This document shows positions 18,240 to 27,704 of a DNA stretch of 64,000 nucleotides, one piece after another (within the stretch, counting starts at the first letter, position 1; each line of letters starts with the position of its first letter). The position numbers and the translations under genes are program-made. Source of the DNA: Bacillus sp. AFS055030 (GTDB lineage Bacteria; Bacillota; Bacilli; Bacillales; Bacillaceae_G); contig NZ_NUGT01000009.1 in assembly GCF_002574545.1 (NCBI RefSeq), positions 195,798 to 259,797 on the forward strand, written 5' to 3'. The notes beneath the pieces are model-generated. The model did not search any database. It had not been told where the DNA came from and saw only the letters and a program-made list of their open reading frames with translations.

Positions 18240-20342
18240 TTATAATTCCTTCACAGAAATATCAGATAGTATTGTTTCTCCTTGTTCTAACATTGCAAAT
18301 CCAAACATTCCTCGATTAAATCGATCGTGCTCAAATGAGAGAATTTCTTCATTATTAATCGATAAAAAGATTTCATTCCCTTGGCACTTCAATTCAAACT
18401 GGTACTCTTCATCATGTTTCCATTCAAAAGGAACAGAGTGAATTCGTTCAATTCCAAAATCTTTCGCAATGAGTGAAACTTGCTTTTTCCCATCAAAACC
18501 TACTTGGTAATGACGTTCTACTCCGGATGCTCTAAATAATAGATTGTGAGAGTCACCTTTCTTTGGAATAATGGATGCATTAATGATTACATCCTTTAAA
18601 TAATAGTTTCCTGTAAATGCTGCACAGTCTGTTAAACTCGAAACTTTCATTCTCCCGTTTTCTAAGGTCCACTCTCCTCTATGATGAGAAAAAGGGGTTA
18701 CACTAAGAAATTCGACTGCTTGTTTTGAAAAATCAATTGAATAACATGACTTACCAAAGATACGGAATTCATCAACATATAATTTTCCAAAAGCTCTTTT
18801 TGTTAGTTCTGAAGGACTTTCTAGAATAAAGCCTACTTCATCAATTAAATCCCCATCAGTATCTGGAACTATAAATTCAATTGAATTCCATTCACCATTT
18901 ATCAGTTTAATAGAATTCAGTTTTACAGTTTCTTTTGAATAAGTATTTCGAATATATGGAGTTAAAATAAAGTCTTCACCTTGAATTTTATCTGAATAGA
19001 TTTTTAAAGAGACGTTTTGTCCGCTATAAATCTGAGGTACAAAGGTTGGTTTGTATTTTTCATCATTAAATTCTTCTCTTCTATAGAAAGGTTTATAGAA
19101 AATTTTACTGCTTTCACCTTTTATCATTCTGTCGATAAAGATTTCAAGTGATCCATTCCTTTTATACCCTTGCCCGGAGTTGTGTCTTAAGAAAGTTTTA
19201 AAAGGGAAGTCCGTTTTGAATCCATGTGTCGAACCTGGTAAAGTGAAATCAAAATAAATTTCTTCTTCTCGATAACTATCGATTAAATCTACAGGAGGCT
19301 CTTGATTTGCCATCTTGTATCCTAATATTGCTAGCGATTTAGAGAATGTAGGGATATCTAAAATATTTAAATAACCAGAAACGCTTGATGTAGCGATGAA
19401 ATCATTAATTGGTTTTCGATAATGATCTGCTATTTTGTTAATCCCAGTAAAAACGCCTAAAATTGTCCCAACATTTCCAGCATTGCAATCTGTATCCCAG
19501 CCACACATTGTTGCAATTTCTATTGTTCTTGCAAAGTCACCATTTCCATAAAGTAAAGATAGGACACAAACACCTGCATTTGGAATAATATGACAAATCC
19601 CAGGGTATTTATCATATCCCCATTCGTCCTCTAGATATTGACGGCAAAGACGGAAGTCGTTTGGTACCTGCTTATAAAAATCAAGAACTGCTCTAACAAC
19701 TAATGCATAAGTAGAATCTTCTGGAATTTCTTTTAAGCCGGCTTCAATAATCTCATTAATCGATTTTGCAGAAAATGCTTGAGCGATACATGCAGCAATA
19801 AATCTGGCTCCAAATAATCCGTTTTTATCATGCGACACACTTGCTGCAGTCTCAGCATAATCAGCTGCTTTTTTTGGATTATTTGGAAACAATAACCCCC
19901 AGCTATCAACGAATATTTGTCCACCAATTTGCTCTGCAAGGACAATTCCATTTACTTCTGCAGAACCAGATTTTGGAGCAGAAATACCTTTTTTCAAATT
20001 ATTATAGGCAGTATGTTCAGTGCTAATTCCTTCACCGCCCCACCAAAACATTCCGATTCCTTCGCGTGTATAGTTCAACCATGCACGGCCTACATCATCT
20101 GGAGTTAATTCACGATCTTTCGCATCATCATATAATGCTCGAAGGAAAAACACCGGTCCATTCGCATCATCATCTGCTGAAAAAGTTTTATAATCTTTTA
20201 AATATCCCTTTATATCGCCATAAACGTCCTGAATTAGTTCTGGTGTCCACTCAGTAGGCTCTACTGGAGCACCAAGACGGATTCCGACATTCATTCCTAA
20301 AAATCCAGCATATACCTTCTCTAAATAATCATTCGAAATCAT
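18240..20342 (-). CDS. ADP-ribosylglycohydrolase-fold enzyme with C-terminal beta-sandwich
   Basis: About 700 residues. Residues 1-350 are an ADP-ribosyl-glycohydrolase (ADPRH/DraG) fold, which binds two Mg2+ and cleaves N- or O-glycosidic bonds to ribose-like sugars. Metal-site motifs are SADDDANGPVF (TDDT equivalent, near 58) and CGWDTDCNAGNVGTI (near 284). The remaining half is a carbohydrate-binding-like or 3-keto-disaccharide-hydrolase-like beta-sandwich, ending in a LamG-type repeat (HEVLLFRASGVERHYQVGF-like region near 600). No signal peptide. Start ATG at 20342 is preferred, with GGAG 8 bases upstream; a GTG at 20351 is also in frame. Position in an operon with a sugar importer suggests cytosolic hydrolysis of an imported glycoside. 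Confidence 0.82.
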   Translation of the reverse strand: MISNDYLEKVYAGFLGMNVGIRLGAPVEPTEWTPELIQDVYGDIKGYLKDYKTFSADDDANGPVFFLRALYDDAKDRELTPDDVGRAWLNYTREGIGMFWWGGEGISTEHTAYNNLKKGISAPKSGSAEVNGIVLAEQIGGQIFVDSWGLLFPNNPKKAADYAETAASVSHDKNGLFGARFIAACIAQAFSAKSINEIIEAGLKEIPEDSTYALVVRAVLDFYKQVPNDFRLCRQYLEDEWGYDKYPGICHIIPNAGVCVLSLLYGNGDFARTIEIATMCGWDTDCNAGNVGTILGVFTGINKIADHYRKPINDFIATSSVSGYLNILDIPTFSKSLAILGYKMANQEPPVDLIDSYREEEIYFDFTLPGSTHGFKTDFPFKTFLRHNSGQGYKRNGSLEIFIDRMIKGESSKIFYKPFYRREEFNDEKYKPTFVPQIYSGQNVSLKIYSDKIQGEDFILTPYIRNTYSKETVKLNSIKLINGEWNSIEFIVPDTDGDLIDEVGFILESPSELTKRAFGKLYVDEFRIFGKSCYSIDFSKQAVEFLSVTPFSHHRGEWTLENGRMKVSSLTDCAAFTGNYYLKDVIINASIIPKKGDSHNLLFRASGVERHYQVGFDGKKQVSLIAKDFGIERIHSVPFEWKHDEEYQFELKCQGNEIFLSINNEEILSFEHDRFNRGMFGFAMLEQGETILSDISVKEL

Positions 20343-20375
20343 TTCACTCACTCCACTTCCAGGTTACACTTTTGA

Positions 20376-21524
20376 TCACAGTAATCTTTTTCTTTGTTCA
20401 TTTAGATGTAAATCTTGTAAAATAATCTCTTTTGCAACTTCAGCAAATCGATCTGATAAGTCGGTTAAGTTCATTTTATTTTTCGATTCTAATAGTCGAA
20501 TATCTTCTTGGTGAATCACTTCAGACCCGTACTTAGCTCCGAGAATTACGCCAATCATAACACCAATTGAATCAGTATCACGCCCCGAGTTGATTCCATC
20601 GTAAATCGATTTATAGAATTCACCATTATTTAAAACGATAAATGCCAACGCCATAGGTAGTTCTTCAATTGAAAATAATCTACTTGGTGTGTAATGGTTT
20701 GATGGAATGCCAACTTTCTCAATTTTTCGATGTACATCATCTTTCATTGGTGAAAATTTAGTTAGGACGCTTTGCAATGTTTCAATGACTCGATCCATTT
20801 CTGCATGCTCTGATCGTAGTTTTCTTGCAGCTTCAGTCATTTCTATAATCGCTTGTTTTGTACCGTCTTTAGCATAGTAAATCGCTGTCTCGACAATTTC
20901 ATCAATACTCACGCTATCCTCAAAAGCCTTTGCAACACATGCAGCTAATACCCCTGCCGCTTCAAGCCCATAACTACTTTGATGGCCCATTGCAAAAAGA
21001 ATGGCCTCATCATAAGCTGCTTTCGGATTACCTGCATTAACGATTCCAATTGGAGCAATGTACATAGCTGCTCCACAATTTATCATATTTCCAATTCCAG
21101 CTTCTCTTGGATCACAATTAGCTAAAACATGTCGCATGAAAATGTATTTTTCAGGATAAAATAGACGATCAATAATGAATGCTTCGCGACCAAATTCAGG
21201 AATATATGTCTTCTTATAAGCAATCTCTTTTACGAATTCATTCCCTACATCGTAGGCATCAAGATGTCTTTTTTCCTTTAAATAAACATTAATTAAGCTT
21301 GCGGTCATCAAGGTATCGTCTGTTACGATACCTTGTCCACGCATTTTACCAAGAGTCACTTCAAATGGAGCATCTTCTTTATACCAACTCGTATTCAATG
21401 ATTCTACTCGTCTATATTTCTCTTTTATTTCTTCATAGGTCAACTTTTCAATTGGTGCCCCTAGTGCATCACCCAAGGCTGTTGAAAGAATAACACCTCT
21501 TACACGATCCTGAAACGAAACCAT
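20376..21524 (-). CDS. ADP-ribosylglycohydrolase family protein
   Basis: 382 residues, single ADPRH/DraG domain. Intact metal-site motifs: GDALGAPIEKL (residues about 18-28), VTDDTLMTASL (about 68-78) and SGRDTDSIGVMIGVILGAK (about 307-325). Family members hydrolyse ADP-ribose linked to Arg, Ser or acetyl groups; close bacterial relatives in sugar clusters probably act on small ribosides or other N-glycosides. It lies 13 bases downstream of the solute-binding protein gene. It is paralogous to the 18240 protein and the 17621 remnant. Confidence 0.87.
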   Translation of the reverse strand: MVSFQDRVRGVILSTALGDALGAPIEKLTYEEIKEKYRRVESLNTSWYKEDAPFEVTLGKMRGQGIVTDDTLMTASLINVYLKEKRHLDAYDVGNEFVKEIAYKKTYIPEFGREAFIIDRLFYPEKYIFMRHVLANCDPREAGIGNMINCGAAMYIAPIGIVNAGNPKAAYDEAILFAMGHQSSYGLEAAGVLAACVAKAFEDSVSIDEIVETAIYYAKDGTKQAIIEMTEAARKLRSEHAEMDRVIETLQSVLTKFSPMKDDVHRKIEKVGIPSNHYTPSRLFSIEELPMALAFIVLNNGEFYKSIYDGINSGRDTDSIGVMIGVILGAKYGSEVIHQEDIRLLESKNKMNLTDLSDRFAEVAKEIILQDLHLNEQRKRLL

Positions 21525-21537
21525 ATTTTAGAACTCC

Positions 21538-23007
21538 TTACTTAATTTTGTCATTTGCATATTTAGTAAGCTCATCTCCACCAGCTTTTTTCCATTCCTT
21601 CACAAACTTATCGAAGTCACTTACTGGGCGTTTTCCTGTAATAATATCAGTTGCGTACTCTTTATAAAGATTTTCCATCGCATCCCAATTTGCTATGAAT
21701 TTCTCTGGTAAAATAAAACTATTATCTTGTGTATAAGATTGTTTAACTAATTCTTGTGATTTTAAAGCTGGCTCGCTTAAAAGTGGAGTTTTTAATGGTT
21801 GCTCTGTTTTAAATTCTGTTGGTTCCCAATATCTAGCAAACCATTCACTATAATATTTATCTGTTAAAACAATTTGACCATTTTCAATTTTATATTCTTC
21901 ATTTTCAAATCCTAGGCGATCTAGCATTTGACCTTTTGGACTTGCTAAGTAATCTAAAACTTTGAACACTAAATCTTTCTGTTTTGATTGAGAAGAAATC
22001 GCATAACCTCGAGATTCTTTTGTTACATCTGTCTCACCAAAACCTTGATAAATTCCTTTTGCAGCTGGAAGAACGACTAACTGAGCTTGTTTACCGTTCA
22101 CTTGAGTCATTTTACTATTGTAAAGATCGATAACTTTACCATTTGTTCCGGTAATAATTGCAGCTTCCCCATCATAGAAAGCTTTTTCTTTTGTATCCCA
22201 TTGCTTTGTTAAGTATTGAGGGTCTAAGATTCCATCTTTATAAAGCTTACTATAGTAAGCTAGTAACTCTTTTTCATTATTTGATACTTTTGAATAAACA
22301 TATGTTCCATCACTATTTTTTAACCATGTTTGATTTAGTCCAAATGCCATTTTAAACATAGAATCTAATTCCGAAATATCTCCTGCTGCTGTTAAACCAT
22401 AAGCAGGTTTTTTAGCTCCTCCTGGATGTGTAGAAACTAATTCTTTTAAAAACTTATAATAATTATCTGTTGTAGGATTTGCCATTAATTCTTGAGAACT
22501 TGCCATCTTATCAAACCAGTCTTTTCGAATGACAGGTGTCTTTTTATCTAGAGGCTTAATCCATAATAAGTAAGGATAATTTTTTAATCTTTCTTGGTTA
22601 TAAGGTTGAAGTAAATTTTTAATATACTTAGACTTATCAATATAAGGCGTTAACTTTTCTAATAGTTGTTGTTGTGAAATCTGCTGATCTCCACCTTGGA
22701 AATAAATTAAATCTGGAATATCTCCACCTGTTAATAATAGATTTAATTTTTCAGCATAATCACCTTGTGGAACTTCTACTAGTTTAAATTTTACATTTAA
22801 GTTCTCGTCTCTTTTTAAGGCTTTTTCTAATTCCCTGTAATATTTTACTGAAGCAGGATTTGATGGTGAATCGTCTTTTGCAACCACACGGATAATTGTT
22901 TTTCCATCGGATGTTTTGTCATTTGTATTCGTTGCTTTATCATTCGAACAAGCAGCTGATGTAATGACTAATAATGCACTAAAAATCAACATAAGTAATT
23001 TCTTCAT
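21538..23007 (-). CDS. Extracellular solute-binding lipoprotein of a carbohydrate ABC importer
   Basis: 489 residues. Lipoprotein signal with the Cys near residue 20 in ITSAAC. A family-1 extracellular binding fold follows, related to the LplA/YtcQ group used with LplB/LplC permeases. It captures the sugar outside the membrane. GGAGG ribosome site and an operon position directly before two permease genes in reverse order (the permeases are upstream in transcription). No ATPase gene is in the cluster, which is typical for this group because a shared MsmX-like ATPase serves it. Confidence 0.88.
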   Translation of the reverse strand: MKKLLMLIFSALLVITSAACSNDKATNTNDKTSDGKTIIRVVAKDDSPSNPASVKYYRELEKALKRDENLNVKFKLVEVPQGDYAEKLNLLLTGGDIPDLIYFQGGDQQISQQQLLEKLTPYIDKSKYIKNLLQPYNQERLKNYPYLLWIKPLDKKTPVIRKDWFDKMASSQELMANPTTDNYYKFLKELVSTHPGGAKKPAYGLTAAGDISELDSMFKMAFGLNQTWLKNSDGTYVYSKVSNNEKELLAYYSKLYKDGILDPQYLTKQWDTKEKAFYDGEAAIITGTNGKVIDLYNSKMTQVNGKQAQLVVLPAAKGIYQGFGETDVTKESRGYAISSQSKQKDLVFKVLDYLASPKGQMLDRLGFENEEYKIENGQIVLTDKYYSEWFARYWEPTEFKTEQPLKTPLLSEPALKSQELVKQSYTQDNSFILPEKFIANWDAMENLYKEYATDIITGKRPVSDFDKFVKEWKKAGGDELTKYANDKIK

Positions 23008-23059
23008 TGTTTTTTTACCTCCTGATTTAATGTGTGTTCTTAAAAAATTAGACTAGAAA

Positions 23060-23938
23060 TTAATCTTTTACTCCGCCTTCAAGCGCACCTTTAGCGTAAT
23101 ATTTTAAAATTAATGGGTACAAAATGAGTAAAGGTATCATTGAAATAATGATTGTCCCCGCCTGTAACGAAGAAAAATCTAGGTTAGCAATTTGTTTATA
23201 AGATCCACCAGTTAAGTTTCCAAGCATTGAAGTATTATCTCTCATTACAACAAATTGTCTTAACACAACTTGTAATGGCCATTTATGTGGATCCGTAATA
23301 TAAATGGTTGCTCTGAAATATTCATTCCAGTGATACACACCGTAAAATAAGCCAAGTGTTGCAAGTGCAGGTTTAGATAGAGGAAGCATAATTTTAGTAA
23401 AAATTTTGAAATGTCCCGCCCCATCTATTCTTGCAGCCTCTAAAATACTATCTGGAACATCTTCAAAAAATCTCATTAAGATGAACAAATAGAATACATT
23501 GATTGCTTTGTAAAGAATCAAAGAAGAGTAAGTATTCAGTAATCCTAGATTTTTAACAAGCAAAAATTCCGGGATTAAGCCTGGTTCGAAAACCATTAAA
23601 ACAATCAGAAAAACCATAATTACTTTTTTTCCTACAAAATTCGTTCTAGCTAACACATAAGCTGCCATTGCAGTCAAAAACAGATTTAATGCAGTACCAA
23701 CGATTGTAATTAAAAACGTATTGAAGATACTGCGTATAATTAGTGGATTTGAAAGCAATATTTTATAATTAATCAATGAAAAACCTTCTGGTAAAATACT
23801 TAAACCTTTTAATTTATGTACTTTTAATGGGTCCGAAAGCGACATTGCCAGTAAGTTTAATATTGGAATTAATATTGATAAAGATAATAAAAACAACACT
23901 AAATAGATAATCGTCCTTGTCAAATTAATCTTCTTCAA
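23060..23938 (-). CDS. Carbohydrate ABC importer permease (LplC/YtcP type)
   Basis: 292 residues, six helices, with the inner-membrane EAA loop ILEAARIDGAGHFKIFTKIMLPLSKP (near 184-209). Start is TTG at 23938 with a GGGAGGTG ribosome site just upstream. C-terminus AKGALEGGVKD is typical of LplC-like permeases. Works with the 23954 permease and the 21538 lipoprotein. Confidence 0.9.
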   Translation of the reverse strand: MKKINLTRTIIYLVLFLLSLSILIPILNLLAMSLSDPLKVHKLKGLSILPEGFSLINYKILLSNPLIIRSIFNTFLITIVGTALNLFLTAMAAYVLARTNFVGKKVIMVFLIVLMVFEPGLIPEFLLVKNLGLLNTYSSLILYKAINVFYLFILMRFFEDVPDSILEAARIDGAGHFKIFTKIMLPLSKPALATLGLFYGVYHWNEYFRATIYITDPHKWPLQVVLRQFVVMRDNTSMLGNLTGGSYKQIANLDFSSLQAGTIIISMIPLLILYPLILKYYAKGALEGGVKD

Positions 23939-23953
23939 ATCTACACCTCCCTA

Positions 23954-24856
23954 TTACCAAACACCTTTACCTGAAATCCTTTTTGAGATAAAGTGTGTTC
24001 CAAGAATTAAAACTACGCCAATTACACCTTTAAATAAACTAGCTGCTGTTGCATAGGAATATTGAGCATTTAAAATACCAATTCTGTACACATAAGTATC
24101 TAAAATATCAACTTTACTAATAACAGAATCATTAATTAAGTTAAACACTTGATCGAATCCAGCGTTTAAAAAGAAGCCTAAATTTAAGATAAAAACAGTA
24201 ACGATTGTACTTGTTAATTCTGGTAAAGTAATATACCTCATTTGTTGTAAACTAGATGCGCCATCCATTCTTGCAGCCTCATAAAGAGATGGACTGATTT
24301 TCATAATTGCAGCTAAGTAAAGAATCGAGTCCCATCCAGATGAACGCCACATTTCTGAAAAAACTAAAACCCAACGTATATGGTCCTTACTAGTCATAAA
24401 ATCAACCGATGGTAGATGAAAAAAGTGACGAATTACATTTACGCCTCCATCTTGCGGATTTAATAAACTAATCCAAATACCGGCAATGACAACCCATGAT
24501 AGAAAGTGAGGTAAATAAACAACTGATTGAACATACTTTCTAAAAGGCCCTGTTCGAACTTCATTAATTAAAAGTGATAATATAATAGGAATCGGAAAAA
24601 TAAAGATGATTTTCATTGTACTGATCATCACCGTGTTTTTTAAAACATCAAGGAAAGCCGGAGAGCTAAACAAAACTTTAAAGTGCTTCATCCCAACCCA
24701 CACATTATCACCAATAATCCGATAGTCCTGAAAGGCAAGCTTCATTCCTAGCAAAGGTATTACATTAAAAATAAAGAAATACACAATTGCTGGAAGAAGC
24801 ATTAAATAAATGACCCAATCTTTTTTAATTTTCGATAACGTGGTCTTTGCCTTCAT
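23954..24856 (-). CDS. Carbohydrate ABC importer permease (LplB type)
   Basis: 300 residues, six helices. The EAA loop is LYEAARMDGASSLQQMRYITLPEL (about 191-214). N-terminal KKDWVIYLMLLPAIVYFFIFNVIPLLGM and the FQDYRI motif are characteristic of the LplB family. The start overlaps the end of the ribokinase-like gene by 32 bases, with GAGGAG upstream, so the two are translated as one unit. Confidence 0.9.
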   Translation of the reverse strand: MKAKTTLSKIKKDWVIYLMLLPAIVYFFIFNVIPLLGMKLAFQDYRIIGDNVWVGMKHFKVLFSSPAFLDVLKNTVMISTMKIIFIFPIPIILSLLINEVRTGPFRKYVQSVVYLPHFLSWVVIAGIWISLLNPQDGGVNVIRHFFHLPSVDFMTSKDHIRWVLVFSEMWRSSGWDSILYLAAIMKISPSLYEAARMDGASSLQQMRYITLPELTSTIVTVFILNLGFFLNAGFDQVFNLINDSVISKVDILDTYVYRIGILNAQYSYATAASLFKGVIGVVLILGTHFISKRISGKGVW

Positions 24857-25751
24857 GTTTCAACTCCTCTTTCCATAAAAGGTCTACTTCATTTCGATAT
24901 GGCATACCGGTTTGAGCACCTTTTTTTGTAACAGATAAACCAGCTACAATCGTTCCGAAACAGATACTGTCATAAAGATTTTTGCCTTCTGCGATCGCTA
25001 CAGCAAAGCCTCCAGAAAAAGAATCTCCTGCACCAGTTGTATCGACTGGTTCTACCTTAATAACTGGTATGCGAATAATTTCTTGTCCATCATAATAAAC
25101 AACACCATTTGTTCCACATGTAATTATTAATTGATTTGGATAGTCCTTAAGGATCTCTTCCATTGGCTGTTTGCTATCAAAAACAATTTCATATTCGTGT
25201 TCATTTGGTGTGATATAGGTGATCTGTTCTACTAAATGTTTTTTAATTTTTTGGGCAGGAGCAGGATTAACAATTATGATTTTTCCTTTTTCATGTAGTA
25301 AAGGAATTAAATACTCCATCAACTCAATTGGTGTTTCCATTTGGAATAATACAATATCATACGTGAGCAATTCGTCTAACACTCTAGTAATATAGTTAAC
25401 ATTTGTATATTCATTCGCTCCAGGAACAACTAGAATTCTATTCTCACTATTACAAATTTCGATAAATGCAACACCCGTATGGCTTTCTTCTACTAGATTT
25501 AAATTCTTTAGATCTACTGTTTCATTCTTCATATTTTCGATAAAGATTTCGCCAATCTCATCACTACCAACTGAGCCAAATAAAGCTACTTGAGCACCTA
25601 AACGAGAAGCAGCTACAGCCTGGTTAGACCCTTTACCTCCTACCGATAAAAAGAATTGATTTCCTAATAGTGTTTCACCGATTTCCGGTAATTTTTCTGA
25701 TTCAATAAAATAGTCGATATTAATACTACCTACAACTGCAATCTTCCTCAC
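24825..25751 (-). CDS. Ribokinase-like PfkB family sugar kinase
   Basis: 308 residues. N-terminal VVGSINIDYFI and GGKGSNQAVAASRLGA (about 42-57) and the ATP/anion-hole motif DTTGAGDSFSGGFAVAI (about 238-254) with catalytic Asp are complete, so it should phosphorylate ribose or a related pentose or nucleoside using ATP. GTG start at 25751 with GGAG 7 bases upstream, overlapping the DUF4387 gene by 26 bases. In this operon it would phosphorylate the sugar released by the glycohydrolases. Confidence 0.88.
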   Translation of the reverse strand: MRKIAVVGSINIDYFIESEKLPEIGETLLGNQFFLSVGGKGSNQAVAASRLGAQVALFGSVGSDEIGEIFIENMKNETVDLKNLNLVEESHTGVAFIEICNSENRILVVPGANEYTNVNYITRVLDELLTYDIVLFQMETPIELMEYLIPLLHEKGKIIIVNPAPAQKIKKHLVEQITYITPNEHEYEIVFDSKQPMEEILKDYPNQLIITCGTNGVVYYDGQEIIRIPVIKVEPVDTTGAGDSFSGGFAVAIAEGKNLYDSICFGTIVAGLSVTKKGAQTGMPYRNEVDLLWKEELKHEGKDHVIEN

Positions 25752-26076
25752 TAGTTATCTCCGCCTCATCAAAAGTAATCTTCATAAGCGGTGCATGTTG
25801 TTGCGCACCATATACATCTCTGTCTCCCACACTACCTGAAGAGACATCTCTTTCAATCGTAATTTTGATTCCCAAAGCTTGATCAAAGAAAACAAAATGG
25901 TGAATCTGTTCTTCTCGTAAATTATATAAGTGACAAATTGTCTGTTTTGTAATCTTTCCAGAGTTTTTCACCATCTGGTATACATGTTCTGAATCAAATA
26001 AAATATCTAACGTTAATTCATATGGACCTGAATTTTTACTTCTAAGTACTTTTGCTAAATCAAATAATGTAGCCAT
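25726..26076 (-). CDS. DUF4387 family protein
   Basis: 116 residues, beginning LFDLAKVLRSKNSGPYELTLDILFDS, a clear DUF4387 signature. In other bacteria this domain is found next to, or fused with, DUF1446/AtuA proteins, as here, so it is probably a small subunit. The GDRDVYGAQQHAPLM motif near 81-95 is conserved. AGGAGGG ribosome site. The reaction is unknown. Confidence 0.8.
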   Translation of the reverse strand: MATLFDLAKVLRSKNSGPYELTLDILFDSEHVYQMVKNSGKITKQTICHLYNLREEQIHHFVFFDQALGIKITIERDVSSGSVGDRDVYGAQQHAPLMKITFDEAEITSEEDCSCR

Positions 26077-26088
26077 TACTTTGCCCTC

Positions 26089-27441
26089 CTACAAGTACTC
26101 GACTCGAAACGGATTATGATTAATTTCCATTAAATGATAAATAGAGAACTCGTATACCGCTCCAAATTCAACATCACTTGGTGCAAATGGGAATGCTAGA
26201 TTCCCTGCAGTAGACTTACGTTTTTCATAACCAAAGTGTAAAAAAGTTGATCTGACTGTTGCACATATACTATTTGCTAGTTCTTGAGTCTTGGCAATAA
26301 CCTCAAATAAAACACCAATTTCATGGCCATTAAATGACTCGATTTCTTTCGAGCCAAGAACTGCATTCATTCCATAATTTAAAAAGTTAATTTTGTAATC
26401 GTTTCGGTCAATTTCTGGATAGTATTCAAAAACTTGTTCCTTTACACGATCCTCTATCTCATGAATGTTTTCGATTAAAATTGGATCCCTAATGCCTGCT
26501 ATTACAAATGTTCGATAGGCAGCCTTTTTTGCACCTTCAAGTTTAATAAATGTCGTATCTTCAGGAATAAATCGGCTTTTCGAAACTTCAACAATACCAT
26601 TTCCAACATCATGAAACTCACAGTCACTTAAATCTAATTTAAATCCAGGTCCGTGTAGTAAGTATGGATGCTCTTTTTCATAAAACGTATGTGCTGCCAC
26701 ACTAATAGGGGTACACTTTCGTAATGGATTTAATGATTCAACTGTAAAGGACTTATCTTTTAAAACGCCTAAAATACTATCTTTTGTAGTTCCAGGTTCT
26801 GCGCACAGTGCACCACATTCTAAAATTTTGCCTAAATGATAAGCTAGACCAGGATCTTTTTGATGATAAATTCCAATCGCTGCAAATGGTGATGGATCAT
26901 AAGCTCGTCCGCAAATGATAATATCACTATCATTCTCTAAAGCTTCTAATATTGGTTCATGACCCATTTGGGCAACAATTCGAATCGTTTCCTTGATTGT
27001 CTCTTCCTCTAATTCAGGAATATTCTGACTTAAAGGTTTTATTTTATGCGCACGATTTGCTTCAATAATTTCCTCTTGTGTAAAATCAGCCCAAATCACT
27101 GCAACCTTAGCACTTAATTCTTTTTCTTTTAATATCTTTTTTATAATTGCAATCGTTGATTCTAAATGAGGTCGCGCTCCCGCTCCACCAGCAGAACCTA
27201 TAATAATTGGGATTTTTCTTGGAACACCATTCGTTATGATTAAGTCTAAATCTTTCATTAACGCCCGCTCACTAACAATCGAAACACCTGCACCTAATTT
27301 ATGAGGGCCGGCATCCGTAGATCCAGCATCAACGACAATTCCATGTATTTTATCTTTTAGTCCATTTAAAAATGAAGCGGCAGGAAATCCATACCCAAGC
27401 ATCCCACATGGGGACAAGATTTTAATTTCTTCTGACATCAT
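26089..27441 (-). CDS. DUF1446 / AtuA-like protein (large partner of DUF4387)
   Basis: 450 residues. LSPCGMLGYGFPAASF at the N-terminus, then DAGSTDAGPHKLG (about 37-49), IIGSAGGAGARPHLE and ICGRAYDPSPFAAIG are DUF1446 hallmarks. Relatives named AtuA occur in acyclic terpene use, but most cluster members have unassigned roles. First gene of the operon, directly behind the promoter and operators at 27.48-27.59 kb. Either of two consecutive ATG codons (27441, 27438) can start it. The pairing with DUF4387, a ribokinase and glycohydrolases is unusual and suggests a sugar-acid or sugar-lactone step, which is inference. Confidence 0.8.
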   Translation of the reverse strand: MMSEEIKILSPCGMLGYGFPAASFLNGLKDKIHGIVVDAGSTDAGPHKLGAGVSIVSERALMKDLDLIITNGVPRKIPIIIGSAGGAGARPHLESTIAIIKKILKEKELSAKVAVIWADFTQEEIIEANRAHKIKPLSQNIPELEEETIKETIRIVAQMGHEPILEALENDSDIIICGRAYDPSPFAAIGIYHQKDPGLAYHLGKILECGALCAEPGTTKDSILGVLKDKSFTVESLNPLRKCTPISVAAHTFYEKEHPYLLHGPGFKLDLSDCEFHDVGNGIVEVSKSRFIPEDTTFIKLEGAKKAAYRTFVIAGIRDPILIENIHEIEDRVKEQVFEYYPEIDRNDYKINFLNYGMNAVLGSKEIESFNGHEIGVLFEVIAKTQELANSICATVRSTFLHFGYEKRKSTAGNLAFPFAPSDVEFGAVYEFSIYHLMEINHNPFRVEYL

Positions 27442-27475
27442 TTCTACCTTCTAACTTAGTCAATTTTTGTTTATG

Positions 27476-27489
27476 TGTAACCGGTTACA
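27476..27489. promoter_or_regulatory. Operator O2, perfect palindrome (LacI-type; also fits cre)
   Basis: TGTAACCGGTTACA, a 14-bp perfect palindrome in the leader between promoter and first gene. It is a second copy of the core in O1, 67 bases away centre to centre. The sequence is typical for LacI-family binding and also satisfies the CcpA cre consensus TGNAANCGNWNNCA. Confidence 0.8.
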
Positions 27490-27539
27490 TACTCCTTAAA
27501 AAATAAAAGCTACTCTACAATAGCATTTTATCTCCATTG

Positions 27540-27559
27540 ATATGTAACCGGTTACATAT
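27540..27559. promoter_or_regulatory. Operator O1, perfect 20-bp palindrome over the transcription start
   Basis: ATATGTAACCGGTTACATAT is perfectly self-complementary. It begins about 4 bases downstream of the -10 box, so a bound LacI-type repressor would block initiation. The likely regulator is encoded at 16553, at the far end of the same operon. Confidence 0.82.
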
Positions 27560-27563
27560 GTTA

Positions 27564-27592
27564 ATCATAATAACGAAATACTCATACGTCAA
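27564..27592 (-). promoter_or_regulatory. Sigma-A promoter of the glycohydrolase/sugar operon
   Basis: On the minus strand TTGACG (27592-27587), 17 bases, TATGAT (27569-27564). Both boxes are one base from consensus and spacing is ideal. O1 overlaps the expected start site. Confidence 0.75.
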
Positions 27593-27704
27593 TAATTATT
27601 TTTAAATTTTTTAGAATAAACTGATTATAATAACCAGCTAATTTATCCAATTTCTTTATTTAATCGCGGCTCTTTTTGAAAATATAGTTGCTCAGACAAA
27701 ACAA

